DNA from: Dryomyza anilis
Lineage: Eukaryota; Arthropoda; Insecta; Diptera; Dryomyzidae
Length of the DNA: 64,000 nt
Reading direction: 5' to 3'
NCBI GenBank assembly: GCA_951804985.1
Contig: OX638135.1
Coordinates: 36,352,032-36,416,031, forward strand
Part shown: positions 48,885 through 61,779 of the stretch, one piece after another
How positions within the stretch are numbered: position 1 is the first letter of the stretch
How the letters are laid out: every line of letters begins with the position of its first letter
Notes under the pieces: generated by a model
The model's input: the letters and a program-made list of their open reading frames with translations, nothing else
The model's database searches: none
What the model was told of the DNA's origin: nothing
Position numbers and translations under genes: made by a program

Positions 48885-50196
48885 CTTTTTTTTTATTTTT
48901 ACCGATTAACCAACAATAAGAAGATGAGGTAGTGTCGGTGAATATTTGTTTTGAATTTGCCAATATCAAAAATGTCAGGAAAAACTGACGCAGGGCGATT
49001 GTTCCATAAACGAATCGTGCGACTGAAGAACGAATTCTGTCTATAATGCGTGGTTCGAATCGTGCGACTGAAGAACGAATTCTGTCTATAATGCGTGGTT
49101 CTGTTGAGAGACGACTGGACTTCGAAGGGGTTGGCTTGGTTCGATTCCCGAGTAGATCGAAAGAACACACGACCTGGTGGAATCAGGCCATATATCTCCT
49201 TTGAATACTTACCATTGTAATACCTATAAAATGGCCTAACACACCCAACGGTCCTTCGATGCTCAAGAGAGCCAATAGAGGATGAAATATTTTCATCCCC
49301 TATTACATATATTTCACGTGGTTGGATTGGGTCCAGGAACTCCAAAGAAGATTTAGAAGTCCCTACCCATATGTGCGAGTTGTATTCCATCTTAGGCCGA
49401 ATATAGGTAGTGTAGGCAGTGCGTAAGTCAGCAGGTGTGAAGTATGTTTTACACAGTAATAAAAAAACCGAGGCACTTGGTCGCTTTTTTCGACACATCA
49501 AATGTGTGATCATTCCACTGGAGGTCACATTGAATCGATATACCCAGAAGGTCAAGAGCAGCTGACTGCACAATATCCACAGCACCCATATTGAGAGGAG
49601 GGAGGGGTGCATCCATTTTTTTGTGTGATAACAGACAACATTGGGACTTGCTTGCATTACTCTATTTGCCTACTCGGAGATTGATTTAAGGTCATTGTTG
49701 AGTGTGTCATTTATAGTGCGTCTTTTACTCTCAATCTCCAAAGAGTTTGGGCGCTTGTTGAACAAATACGAATGACAAATGTTACTGTCATCTGCAAAGG
49801 AATGAATTGGGTTCTGGTTCAATGACAGAAGGACATTGATAAATACCACAAATAGGGAAAGGGATAGTGCGTAACTGATGGAATGTGAACTGAGAACACA
49901 CGACCCTGGAGAAAACTCGATATCCATCGAGTAAAAGATTCACCGAAACCATATGCATTTAGTTTTTTATGCCACACTCGATCAAAAGCCTTGGAAATAT
50001 CCAGAGCGAGAGAGTAAGTTTGTTTACTCTACCCGAAAAGGTGAACACAATTATTCCACTTTTCGGAGATGACCGCCATCAAATCACCTGTGGATCTGGT
50101 CTTACGGAAACTATATTGTCGGTCACTAAGTAATTCGTTTCGCTCTAGATCGTCCACAAGGTGGAAATGAATTACGCTTTCCATTACCTTGGATAG
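48885..50196 (-). pseudogene. non-LTR reverse transcriptase, Jockey/CR1-like, cut by AATAT array (segmental copy 2)
   Basis: On the minus strand, from 50196: KVMESVIHFHLVDDLERNEL, QYSFRKTRSTGDLMAVISE, after a frame change HSFADDSNICHSYLFN (FADD catalytic motif kept), then LRTAYTTYIRPKMEYNSHIW and the C-terminal SFFSRTIRLWNNRPASVFPD. An A-rich tail follows the stop (48885-48900). Upstream sequence is replaced by AATAT. It has a 1-bp loss relative to copy 3 near 49887 and a private in-frame 45-bp duplication at 49012-49101. Confidence 0.85.
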
Positions 50197-52838
50197 AATA
50201 TAATATAATATAATATAATATAATATAATATAATATAATATAATATAATATAATATAATATAATATAATATAATATAATATAATATAATATAATATAATA
50301 TAATATAATATAATATAATATAATATAATATAATATAATATAATATAATATAATATAATATAATATAATATAATATAATATAATATAATATAATATAATA
50401 TAATATAATATAATATAATATAATATAATATAATATAATATAATATAATATAATATAATATAATATAATATAATATAATATAATATAATATAATATAATA
50501 TAATATAATATAATATAATATAATATAATATAATATAATATAATATAATATAATATAATATAATATAATATAATATAATATAATATAATATAATATAATA
50601 TAATATAATATAATATAATATAATATAATATAATATAATATAATATAATATAATATAATATAATATAATATAATATAATATAATATAATATAATATAATA
50701 TAATATAATATAATATAATATAATATAATATAATATAATATAATATAATATAATATAATATAATATAATATAATATAATATAATATAATATAATATAATA
50801 TAATATAATATAATATAATATAATATAATATAATATAATATAATATAATATAATATAATATAATATAATATAATATAATATAATATAATATAATATAATA
50901 TAATATAATATAATATAATATAATATAATATAATATAATATAATATAATATAATATAATATAATATAATATAATATAATATAATATAATATAATATAATA
51001 TAATATAATATAATATAATATAATATAATATAATATAATATAATATAATATAATATAATATAATATAATATAATATAATATAATATAATATAATATAATA
51101 TAATATAATATAATATAATATAATATAATATAATATAATATAATATAATATAATATAATATAATATAATATAATATAATATAATATAATATAATATAATA
51201 TAATATAATATAATATAATATAATATAATATAATATAATATAATATAATATAATATAATATAATATAATATAATATAATATAATATAATATAATATAATA
51301 TAATATAATATAATATAATATAATATAATATAATATAATATAATATAATATAATATAATATAATATAATATAATATAATATAATATAATATAATATAATA
51401 TAATATAATATAATATAATATAATATAATATAATATAATATAATATAATATAATATAATATAATATAATATAATATAATATAATATAATATAATATAATA
51501 TAATATAATATAATATAATATAATATAATATAATATAATATAATATAATATAATATAATATAATATAATATAATATAATATAATATAATATAATATAATA
51601 TAATATAATATAATATAATATAATATAATATAATATAATATAATATAATATAATATAATATAATATAATATAATATAATATAATATAATATAATATAATA
51701 TAATATAATATAATATAATATAATATAATATAATATAATATAATATAATATAATATAATATAATATAATATAATATAATATAATATAATATAATATAATA
51801 TAATATAATATAATATAATATAATATAATATAATATAATATAATATAATATAATATAATATAATATAATATAATATAATATAATATAATATAATATAATA
51901 TAATATAATATAATATAATATAATATAATATAATATAATATAATATAATATAATATAATATAATATAATATAATATAATATAATATAATATAATATAATA
52001 TAATATAATATAATATAATATAATATAATATAATATAATATAATATAATATAATATAATATAATATAATATAATATAATATAATATAATATAATATAATA
52101 TAATATAATATAATATAATATAATATAATATAATATAATATAATATAATATAATATAATATAATATAATATAATATAATATAATATAATATAATATAATA
52201 TAATATAATATAATATAATATAATATAATATAATATAATATAATATAATATAATATAATATAATATAATATAATATAATATAATATAATATAATATAATA
52301 TAATATAATATAATATAATATAATATAATATAATATAATATAATATAATATAATATAATATAATATAATATAATATAATATAATATAATATAATATAATA
52401 TAATATAATATAATATAATATAATATAATATAATATAATATAATATAATATAATATAATATAATATAATATAATATAATATAATATAATATAATATAATA
52501 TAATATAATATAATATAATATAATATAATATAATATAATATAATATAATATAATATAATATAATATAATATAATATAATATAATATAATATAATATAATA
52601 TAATATAATATAATATAATATAATATAATATAATATAATATAATATAATATAATATAATATAATATAATATAATATAATATAATATAATATAATATAATA
52701 TAATATAATATAATATAATATAATATAATATAATATAATATAATATAATATAATATAATATAATATAATATAATATAATATAATATAATATAATATAATA
52801 TAATATAATATAATATAATATAATATAATATAATATAA
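50197..52838. repeat. AATAT satellite, array 3
   Basis: About 528 uninterrupted units. Left border inside the reverse transcriptase at CCTTGGATAG, right border identical to arrays 1 and 2. The long IILYY frames in it are artefacts. Confidence 0.97.
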
Positions 52839-54054
52839 ATATAATGTTCATAATACATACATGTTACATTGTTTAATAACACATCACAATACAAAAATTA
52901 TCCGCAATCTATTTGGGATTTTCCGATGGACGTAAAATTCTAATCAGTATCCCATACTCAGTTTTAACAGATTTCCTCAAGTTTTTGAGGTATTACGTAA
53001 AAGAAATTTAAAGCATTTCACGGGGTTTTCTACATATTTTGGTTTATAACTTTTTACAGATTTTCACATTTCTCTTATATTCCATTGAGATTTCTTCAGC
53101 TAATATTTTTTTGTTGCATAACATCTATGATTTTCATAATTAAATAAAAGTACATATCTTTTATCAAACTTGTTCTATAATTATATACTTCCTCTTACTT
53201 TGTTTTTGTAAATCACTCTTTAAGTTTTCAACTTAAAGTAAAATTCACAAATTCGATTGAAAAATTTACCTAACTTTTTTGTTCGATATGAACATAAACA
53301 GGAACATATATTATTTTATTTTAAAAATATGAATATATAGTACGTGATCTTCATTTGACTTGATTGTAAGATACTGAGCCAAATCCATGGATAGTAATAT
53401 ATTTATGCAGAGCTAAATTCTATTGATTTAAGGTTTTTAAAATTTCTATGAATAATTATATTGATTAAAAGTAGTACCACAAAAGAAAATTTAAATCAAA
53501 AACGGTAAGCGTGAATTTGTAATTAATCTGAAGACTTAAAAAGTGATTTTTAAAAACTAAGTAAGAGGAATCATACAATTATGGATTTAGTTTCACATAT
53601 AATATATAAATTTATATAATTATGAAAACATAATATGTTATGCAATAAATAATAGGTCCACCTTAAAATAAATATTTTTTATGTCTGACTGGTCAGATTA
53701 ATACGAAATTCATGAAGTTTTTTAAAAGTATTCTCAAAAGAAATTGGATAAATAACGCAAATCTGTGAAATGTTTAAGTCCAAGATATGTAAAAAAACAC
53801 GAACATTGACATATATTTGAATTACGTAATAACTGAGGCAGTCTGAACTGAGGCAGTCTGAACTGAGGCAATCTGAAAAAACTGAATATTAAGTAGGGAT
53901 TAGAATCTTGAAATTCATCGGAAAATCATTCTAAGATAGTGGATAATTAAAAAAGGTCTTCATTTGTTGTCAAGTGTAATTTCATTAAATATTTTTACGA
54001 TTTCAATAATTATGGTTTTCATCTACATGAAAGTATAAGTTTGATTTTTATGTA

Positions 54055-54740
54055 CACTCAAAATAAAAAGTCTGTAACAGTAGCAAAAAAGGTTGCCAAT
54101 ATAGAAAAAATGTTTGATGAAAAGAGGGAACCGCCGGATTCTGCTGAAACCGCAAATGAAAGTTTGCTATTTCAGGGAACTTTTTTTATGCTATTAGAGC
54201 AGACAATTTTAGCTATTTTAACAAATTGTTTGCTGTTAACTCCAATTCATAAAAAAAGAAAATAAAAAAATATATATTTTTAGTATATTTTAGTATAATT
54301 TAGTATATATAATTTTTTTTTTTATTTTTGATATACTTTTTTTATTTTTATATTATTATTTTTTACTATATATATTTTATTTATTTTTAATTATTTTATT
54401 TATCTCATATTTTTATTTTACCTTTATTTCACAAATTCACTCTTGCATGCGTGCATTATTATTACGTATAAGAAATATCTCATTTAAATAAACATGTTGT
54501 CGAATAAGAGTCTACGAATTATAGACACATTTAGCTGCAGCGCCTCGTGACTATGGCGCCATCTAGTGCATGTTAGCTACACACCAGTGACACTAGCACG
54601 ATCTTGATCACTAGCAGAACTAAGATTCCCAGCAAACAGTTCGCTGTTGCAGATAAAAGTATGCTGTAAATGCAAATTAAAGTGTGCTAAAATTTAGCAG
54701 TCAGAGTTTGCTATTAATAGCAGACTTTTTATTTTGAGTG
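54055..54740. mobile_element. TIR element with TA target duplication (segmental copy 3)
   Basis: Same element as at 43525-44182, with identical CACTCAAAATAAAAAGTCTG ends. It is 686 bp because of small AT-rich insertions around 54280-54320. Confidence 0.82.
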
Positions 54741-55240
54741 TATGTTTATATATTTTGAGGTTGTTATATGAATGCACATTATGAAAATTTGAGTGTAAGA
54801 AAATGCGAGACTTGAGGACGGGTTGAAGACTGCACGAGCAGTGGCTACAATGTTTTGTTATTGTAACTTCGCTGTGACAGACCAATGCTTTGTTATTGTA
54901 ACTTCGCCCAAGACTTAGTCAGAACTCACAGACTTATGCCTGGGTAATCGTTCTCGCCCAAGACTTGACAAACACTGTAATGTAGTTGTGGTATATATAG
55001 TTCTTTACTAAAACAAGTTTTTACAAAGACAATTCATCCACGGCATATTCTTTTTTGGACTATTCGTCCCTGAAAATTTCCCTTTGAGAGTTTTTTTTTT
55101 GTCAGAAACCATTTTTTCCCGGACCATTCATTACACTACACAACAAAATGAGAAAAAAAAGTTTACGCAGTAAATTCCATTATTTTTGTATTATTGGAAA
55201 TGACCCGCAGAATTTGAATATATGAATTAAAAAATTTTCT

Positions 55241-56504
55241 ATGGATAGGTTTACGAGGTTTCGGGCAATAACTTTTGTAATGAGCTTTCAAAAAGATGGT
55301 CACATATATTTGTCAACATCTCGCGTTTTATAAAACGCATATGCTCAATTATTATATCGAATGAAAGGTTATTAAATATCCAATAAACAGTTTTCACAGC
55401 ACTTTGGAATTGGTTCACTGGTTTAAGACAACTCTATAGAAGAACTCGAAAAATGTAAATATTTTCGACCAAAATTGTATTCAAAAATTCATTGAAAAAA
55501 TGGCGAAAGATGGTGCACAGTTTGTAATATTCCAAAACTAGCATGCACATTATTAAATAAAATATTGTTAAAATAAAAGAAATCTATGGACACATTTTGG
55601 GAACAAAAAAAATCTTGTGAAAGCATTACAATTGAGTATTAACTAAAAAAAAAATCGCATTTTATGTTTATACCCTATACCCATGGGTTACATGTTATAA
55701 AATGTATGTGAAGATATTTTAGCGCCTCTAACTTGGCGTGAAAGGTATAAAAAAGTATATATTTTTTGATCAACATCACTTTCCGAGTGGATTTAGATAT
55801 GACCGTCTATCTGTCCGCCTATACACGATAACTTCAAAGCTGCTATTTCAAATGATGTGAAAATTATTATCAATATATTTTAGTAAAATAGTAATTCAAA
55901 GTTCGAAAATGAGTCGAATTAGTCAACGTAATCTACTACATCCACTACGAGACATGGGTTTACTTTTTAGGATCACATATCTCGTTAAGTATTAAAGATA
56001 AAGTTATAAAATTTAAAATTAATTACAAGCAATCAACAATAAATAGGTGCTCAAAAAATGAGCGTGATCCGCTCACATTTTCCATTTTTTATTTTTAAGC
56101 CTATTTGTATAGCACTCAATTATATTGCTTTCACATAACTTTTTTAATCTTCAAATTTTACCCATATCTTTTTGTCATTGATATTAGAAAAAGTGTCAAC
56201 TAATTTTGGAAAATTAAAATATTTGTATCATCTTACTTTCTCGATTTTTTGTCCATATTTTTAAATGATTTTTTTTTAATTTTTGTTGAAAAAAAAATTT
56301 CCAGGTTCTCCTATCTTCTCTTAAACTAATGAACTAATTTAAAAATGTTCTGAAAAATGTTTTTTGGATATTCAATTACCTTTCATTCAATATAACACAT
56401 GTGATCACATGTGTTATTTAGAACGCGAGATATTTGCAAATACATGTGTGCACCTTTATGAAACTCGGTTCAAAAATTATTATCCCATATTTTGTAAACC
56501 TATG
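55241..56504. mobile_element. 1.26-kb inverted-repeat element (segmental copy 3)
   Basis: Counterpart of 44683-45945, with the same inverted arms and the partial mini-me-like sequence at about 55669-56090. Confidence 0.7.
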
Positions 56505-56518
56505 TAAAGAAACATTAA

Positions 56519-56820
56519 TAATAATAGTTTGGCGCTACAGTCCTGTATAGAACTTCGGCCGAGCTCTCTCACCAATTTGAGCTGTGCGTGTTATATTTGT
56601 ACTCAAAGTGGTGGGACCTACAGTTTATTGCCGAATCCGAACGGAGGGTGAGAGCTTTTTCATAGGCAATGGTTTTACTCTCGTAGGTTTGCCATTTACT
56701 GACGAGAGGTAGCGCGGTATAGAAAAATGTTTCTATGAAAAGATGTTGTTAGCCCCAGTCCAGGCTTGAACCGGGGACCTTTCGGCTCGCAGTCCAACGC
56801 ACTAACCACTGAGCTACCGC
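56519..56820 (-). mobile_element. tRNA-derived SINE, minus orientation (segmental copy 3)
   Basis: Counterpart of 45959-46261. AGAAACATTA on both sides (56509-56518 and 56821-56830). Retains CTGACGAGAGGTAGCG where copy 2 has CTGTTGAGAGGTAGCG. Confidence 0.88.
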
Positions 56821-57105
56821 AGAAACATTATTAAACCATATTTTCGGAATCAGGGCGTCATTTTACATAATGAAAAATAACATTGAGTGCTGCGCAGAAT
56901 GGCTGTTGTGTAGTGTTATCAGATAATTATTTCTCGAGATAATTTTTAACCATTCAGTTGAACAGCACATTGAATGTACACGAAGGGAAATATACTTCTA
57001 AAAGAAACAGTTTTGAATTTTAATAATATCAATAAAATTCTAAATTCTAGAACTCATTATCTGAATATTAATAAAACAAATAATGTAGTAGTAGTAGTGG
57101 CGCAT

Positions 57106-58250
57106 AGAGGAATTGCCGGTAGATATACCTGGCGCGAATCAAATAAACGCTCGCGGACCAAACTGGCTAAGGGAAGTATCACTCTGAAAATAAAAACAAC
57201 ATGAAGGTCGAAAGGTGGTCGAAACTTACGGATCCACACTCCAGCAACCGCAACCTCCTCGACAAGCAAAAGGATGCAAAAGCCCACTACGTGACAGGAC
57301 CTCAGGGACAGGACCTGACTGCAGACGGGACCAACTGAAATAGACAAAGAGGAAACAACGTCCACTATGCACAAATGCTCCCTCTTGCCAAAAACAGGAC
57401 TGGACCTCAGCGTCAGACCGAAACTTGGCATCACCAGTGATCTTAAATCGTGCATATCGAAAGAATCCTGGCACCTCATGCACTAAAACTACAAAAAGGG
57501 CCAGGTCTCATGAAGAATCGCTGGACAAATCGGAAAAAAACTAGATCGACCAGCTTCAACACTGCCTCGGAATTGCCGTTGGCCATCGTCGACCGTCCCG
57601 ACTCAGTCCATCTGGCTGGTCGTGGGGGTCGCAATTTAAAGGGAGATACTGTCGGCGAACTTGAGCGGGGAGGAGGTCAGTTTTTACGGTGCCGGTTAGC
57701 ATAAGGGCGTTAAGGTTGTTGGAGTGACCAACAGGAAGTCAACAGACTTTCTAAAGCAAGCTATCAGCAGCCATGGCGATCTTTTTCCAGGCTCAATGCT
57801 TGACGTAATTCCCAGGACCTCGCTTCCTCTGAGATCGGTCATCGCAATGTGGATTCCGCCTCTCATCCCGGTAGGACATGAGACCATACTGCGACTAATC
57901 GGCAATCAAAATAGTGAACTGAACACTGCTGGCTGGCGAAAATTCTCGTCAACCACCAGTAAGAATGGGATGGGAAGTGACTACTTGATAGCAGTAGATC
58001 AAACGTCATCTTCCTATCTCAGAAAAAAATCAGGTCGCATTATGTTTGGCCAGGGGTCGGAAGGAAGACGTAGATGTGGCCTTAATTCAAGAACTATGGC
58101 TGGTTAAAGGCAAGCTTCAAGGCTTATGGCGGAGGTAATACAATTTGTATCTCCCTCAAATTGATGGTAAGATAAGAACATGTATTCTCATTGAGAAATC
58201 AATTAGTAATAACGTTTTTTCTCTTCCATACAGTAACGGAGACCTCACTA
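57106..58250 (+). pseudogene. non-LTR ORF1-like/endonuclease-start fragment (segmental copy 3)
   Basis: Same content as 46840-47990. The frame at 57724-58107 is identical in protein sequence to its counterpart at 47459-47842, so the two copies separated recently. Not functional. Confidence 0.55.
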
Positions 58251-59147
58251 TGCACAGTGAATAAATATTGACCAAAAATAATAACTGTTAAATTTTAATA
58301 TGAGAAAAAATTGTAAGAGGATTTAAAGGCAGTTTCTTGAATCGTAAAAATCAAAAATAATATCTTAAAAGCTTGTAGATATATAGCCATACGATAATTC
58401 CGATGTTCGACTTGTTGTTAACAAAATATTTTTTTAAAACCATTTTGATTTGAAATCTTCTTATTAAAAATGTTATATTTTTCTATGTTAACATAGCAAT
58501 AGACTTACAATTAGACTTAAATTATGTATACTTAGGAAATTTGTAATTAGAAAATGTTTTTGTGTCTATTTTATTTTGTGTAATCAAGGGATAGAGAATA
58601 TTTTTAAATAATGTTTTGTAATTGTGGCATTTAAAACAAAACCGCACTTTAGATAGGAAAATAAGAAAAAGCTAAAAAAAGGCTATTCGCAAATTTTTGA
58701 TATAATATTTTGACAAGTATGCTTAATATAAAAATAACTATTTACATGCATCAACGTGGTATATGAAATAAAAATACGTGATATTTTTGAAGTCTGGCTG
58801 GATTTGTATATGTTAGAGCGGGAGGAAAAGGTTTTTGACAATGATATCAAATGTTTTAAAAAGTACCAATAGTTTGTTGGACTATTTATTATTGGACAAT
58901 TGATTAAATAAAAAATTTAAAACAAATTAAAAGCGGCATATTAAATAAAATTGCAAAATTGGACGGATCAGGCCAATTTTTGAAAATATATTAGCGTGCT
59001 TACTTGACTCATATTGGTGAGAATAACATGTGTATTAAATTTCATTTGTTTACGACCATTTTCACTATTTTTGGCCGCTGAGAATATGAAGATTCCCCAC
59101 TGTGCGATGGTAGTATACGAACAAAAGGATAGCGAATCGTTGCTCCT

Positions 59148-60830
59148 ATCTTTTTTTTTATTTTTACCGATTAACCAACACTAAGAAGATGAGGTAGTGT
59201 CGGTGAATATTTGTTTTGAATTTGCCAATATCAAAAATGTCAGGAAAAACTGACGCAGGGCGATTGTTCCATAAACGAATCGTGCGACTGAAGAACGAAT
59301 TCTTTCTATAATGCGTGGTTCTGTTGAGAGACGACTGGACTTCGAAGGGGTTGGCTTGGTTCGATTCCCGAGTAGATCGAAAGAACACACGACCTGGTGG
59401 AATCAGGCCATATATCTCCTTTGAATACTTACCATTGTAATACCTATAAAATGGCCTAACACACCCAACGGTCCTTCGATGCTCAAGAGAGCCAATAGAG
59501 GATGAAATATTTTCATCCCCTATTACATATATTTCACGTGGTTGGATTGGGTCCAGGAACTCCAAAGAAGATTTAGAAGTCCCTACCCATATGTGCGAGT
59601 TGTTTTCCATCTTAGGCCGAATATAGGTGGTGTAGGCAGTGCGTAAGTCAGCAGGTGTGAAGTATGTTTTACACAGTAATAAAAAAACCGAGGCACTTGG
59701 TCGCTTTTTTCGACACATCAAATGTGTGATCATTCCACTGGAGGTCACATTGAATCGATATACCCAGAAGGTCAAGAGCAGCTGACTGCACAATATCCAC
59801 AGCACCCATATTGAGAGGAGGGAGGGGTGCATCCATTTTTTTGTGTGATAACAGACAACATTGGGACTTGCTTGCATTATTCTATTTGCTTACTCGGAGA
59901 TTGATTTAAGGTCATTGTTGAGTGTGTCATTTATAGTGCGTCTTTTACTCTCAATCTCCAAAGAGTTTGGGCGCTTGTTGAACAAATACGAATGACAAAT
60001 GTTACTGTCATCTGCAAAGGAATGAATTGGGTTCTGGTTCAATGACAGAAGGACATTGATAAATACCACAAATAGGGAAAGGGATAGTGCGTAACTGATG
60101 GAATGTTGAACTGAGAACACACGACCCTGGAGAAAACTCGATATCCATCGAGTAAAAGATTCACCGAAACCATATGCATTTAGTTTTTTATGCCACACTC
60201 GATCAAAAGCCTTGGAAATATCCAGAGCGAGAGAGTAAGTTTGTTTACTCTACCCGAAAAGGTGAACACAATTATTCCACTTTTCGGAGATGACCGCCAT
60301 CAAATCACCTGTGGATCTGGTCTTACGGAAACTATATTGTCGGTCACTAAGTAATTCGTTTCGCTCTAGATCGTTCACAATGTGGAAATGAATTACGCTT
60401 TCCATTACCTTGGAGAGCGCAGAGCATATTGCTATGGGTCGGTAATTGGCAGGGTTCGTAGCCTCACCCTTTTACGAAACTGGCTGGACATTGGCAACCT
60501 TCCAACACGATTGAAAATTTCTGTCGTGTGGAAAATGTTGAAAAGGTTACGCAACGGACAAGCCAGCCTTGACGCATACTACTTCAACACATAGGCAGAT
60601 ATGTCATCTGGCTCAGAGGTTTTCTAAAACCTTTTAAACTGCCCGAGTTCGAAAATGTATCTTCGGCATTGCAGAAGAAACAAAATCGTAATAAGAGTTG
60701 GAGTTGAAGATGTCACCTGATTCTTCAACGTTTTTACAAATGACCAGACATTTTTACTACCTCTGTGGTGGAGTAGGACCTTTTTACGCGGGTTTTGTTC
60801 GTGAAGATTAAGTTAGTTAGAATTATGTAA
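59148..60830 (-). pseudogene. non-LTR reverse transcriptase, Jockey/CR1-like, longer copy (segmental copy 3)
   Basis: Minus strand from 60830: PDDISAYVLK, KVANVQPV..KGEATNP, NYRPIAICSALSKVMES, QYSFRKTRSTGDLMAVISE, WHKKLNAYGFGESFTRWISS, HSFADDSNICHSYLFN, then the same C-terminus as copy 2. The GVPQGS block expected before LFVVFIN is not recognisable (it reads HSISYALSLS). Frame breaks occur near 59885 and 60200-60600. The 5' side is cut by the mini-me-like element at 60832. Confidence 0.85.
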
Positions 60831-60831
60831 G

Positions 60832-61460
60832 TCATAGTCGGTCTAAGCCGACTATAAATATCCTACACATATGTGATAATGTGTGTGGTGACCACTTATA
60901 AAGGTACAAAGATCACCAGGGTTTACAAATCCTGAAAAAACCTATAAACTTGAAATCGCTGAAGGATTTCCTTTCATTTGATACCCATAAGTACAAATAG
61001 GTAGGTATACCGAATTTAGATTTTTTTGGAGAACCACACGTCAGTTCCCGAGAAAACATTATTTTCATATATTTGAGCATAAAGGAAATATATATTTGGC
61101 AAAAAAAAGTTCACTTAAGCTCGTAAAGTAAAATTCATCCGTAGATGTAAATTTTGTGAGGAATTTGAACATAAGTGGTCGGTTCTCAGGTCACTAAGGT
61201 CCGATCATGCCGATCATGCATGATCTTGTTGGTAAAGCGTAGATATATAAGTAATCTAAATTAGAAGTTTCATTGATCTAGCTCTTCAAATTTTTCTGTA
61301 ATCGTGATTTCAACAGACAGACAGAGGGACAGACGAACATCGCTAAATCGACTCAGGAGATTATGCTGATCAAGAATATATATACATACTTCCTTCTGGG
61401 TGTTACAAACGGCGTACCAAACTGAACATATCTTTTCACTCTTAGTGTAGAGTATAAAAA
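60832..61460 (+). mobile_element. mini-me-like element, copy 7
   Basis: Hairpin ATAGTCGG-TCTAAG-CCGACTAT (60834-60855), CCTACACATATGTG, ACAGACAGACAGAGGGACAG, ATCGCTAAATCGACTCAGGA, TGTTACAAACGGCGTACCAA and AGTGTAGAGTATAAAAA in the family order. More diverged than the copies at 15.8 and 32.0 kb. Confidence 0.75.
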
Positions 61461-61464
61461 TTAA

Positions 61465-61645
61465 AAAAAATTCATCCCGATATCGTTCCCGGATTAGAAC
61501 AAATTACATGGCAAAAAATCGCAGTTTTATTTTAATTTTTTGTTAATTTATTCCAAGGACTGCAAACGATATCCTTAAAAAATAAAAAAAAATATTATCT
61601 TGATATCGTCCCCGGATTCGGTGAAATCACATGTTAAAAAAGTCC
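61465..61645 (-). repeat. inverted relative of the 12.4-13.0 kb tandem repeat
   Basis: Reverse complement shows CCGGGGACGATATCAAGAT and GATATCGTTTGCAGTCCTTG, matching units at 12556-12750. About one and a half units. Confidence 0.6.
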
Positions 61646-61779
61646 ACAAAATTCTCGAAGTTAAATATTTTTACATAACTTTTGTGAATCAATGGAAGAC
61701 ATTTTGTAAAGCATAACTACCTTGATATTTTTTTATTAAGTAAAAAAAAAGTCAACGAAATGTACTGATTTGTTTTGAA

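Larger units (their letters stand above)
42334..50196. repeat. segmental repeat, copy 2 (7.9 kb)
   Basis: Colinear with copy 3 (52839-60410) over its whole length, with only scattered substitutions and small indels on direct reading. Private differences include a 311-bp SINE (46517-46827), a 45-bp tandem duplication (49012-49101), and loss of about 28 bp near 46485. It ends abruptly at CCTTGGATAG, inside the reverse transcriptase, where AATAT array 3 begins. Apart from the elements listed separately, no gene is seen. Confidence 0.93.
52839..60410. repeat. segmental repeat, copy 3 (7.6 kb)
   Basis: Colinear with copy 2. It lacks the SINE and the 45-bp duplication and has a few small private insertions (for example CTACATGAAAGTATAAG near 54025). 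Unlike copy 2 it continues through the reverse transcriptase past CCTTGGAGAGCGCAGAGC, so this is the ancestral right flank. Confidence 0.92.

Noticed and set aside
49877..49883. CTGATGG near a SINE/retroelement as a hammerhead relative
   Set aside because: The core heptamer is not matched and no stems form.
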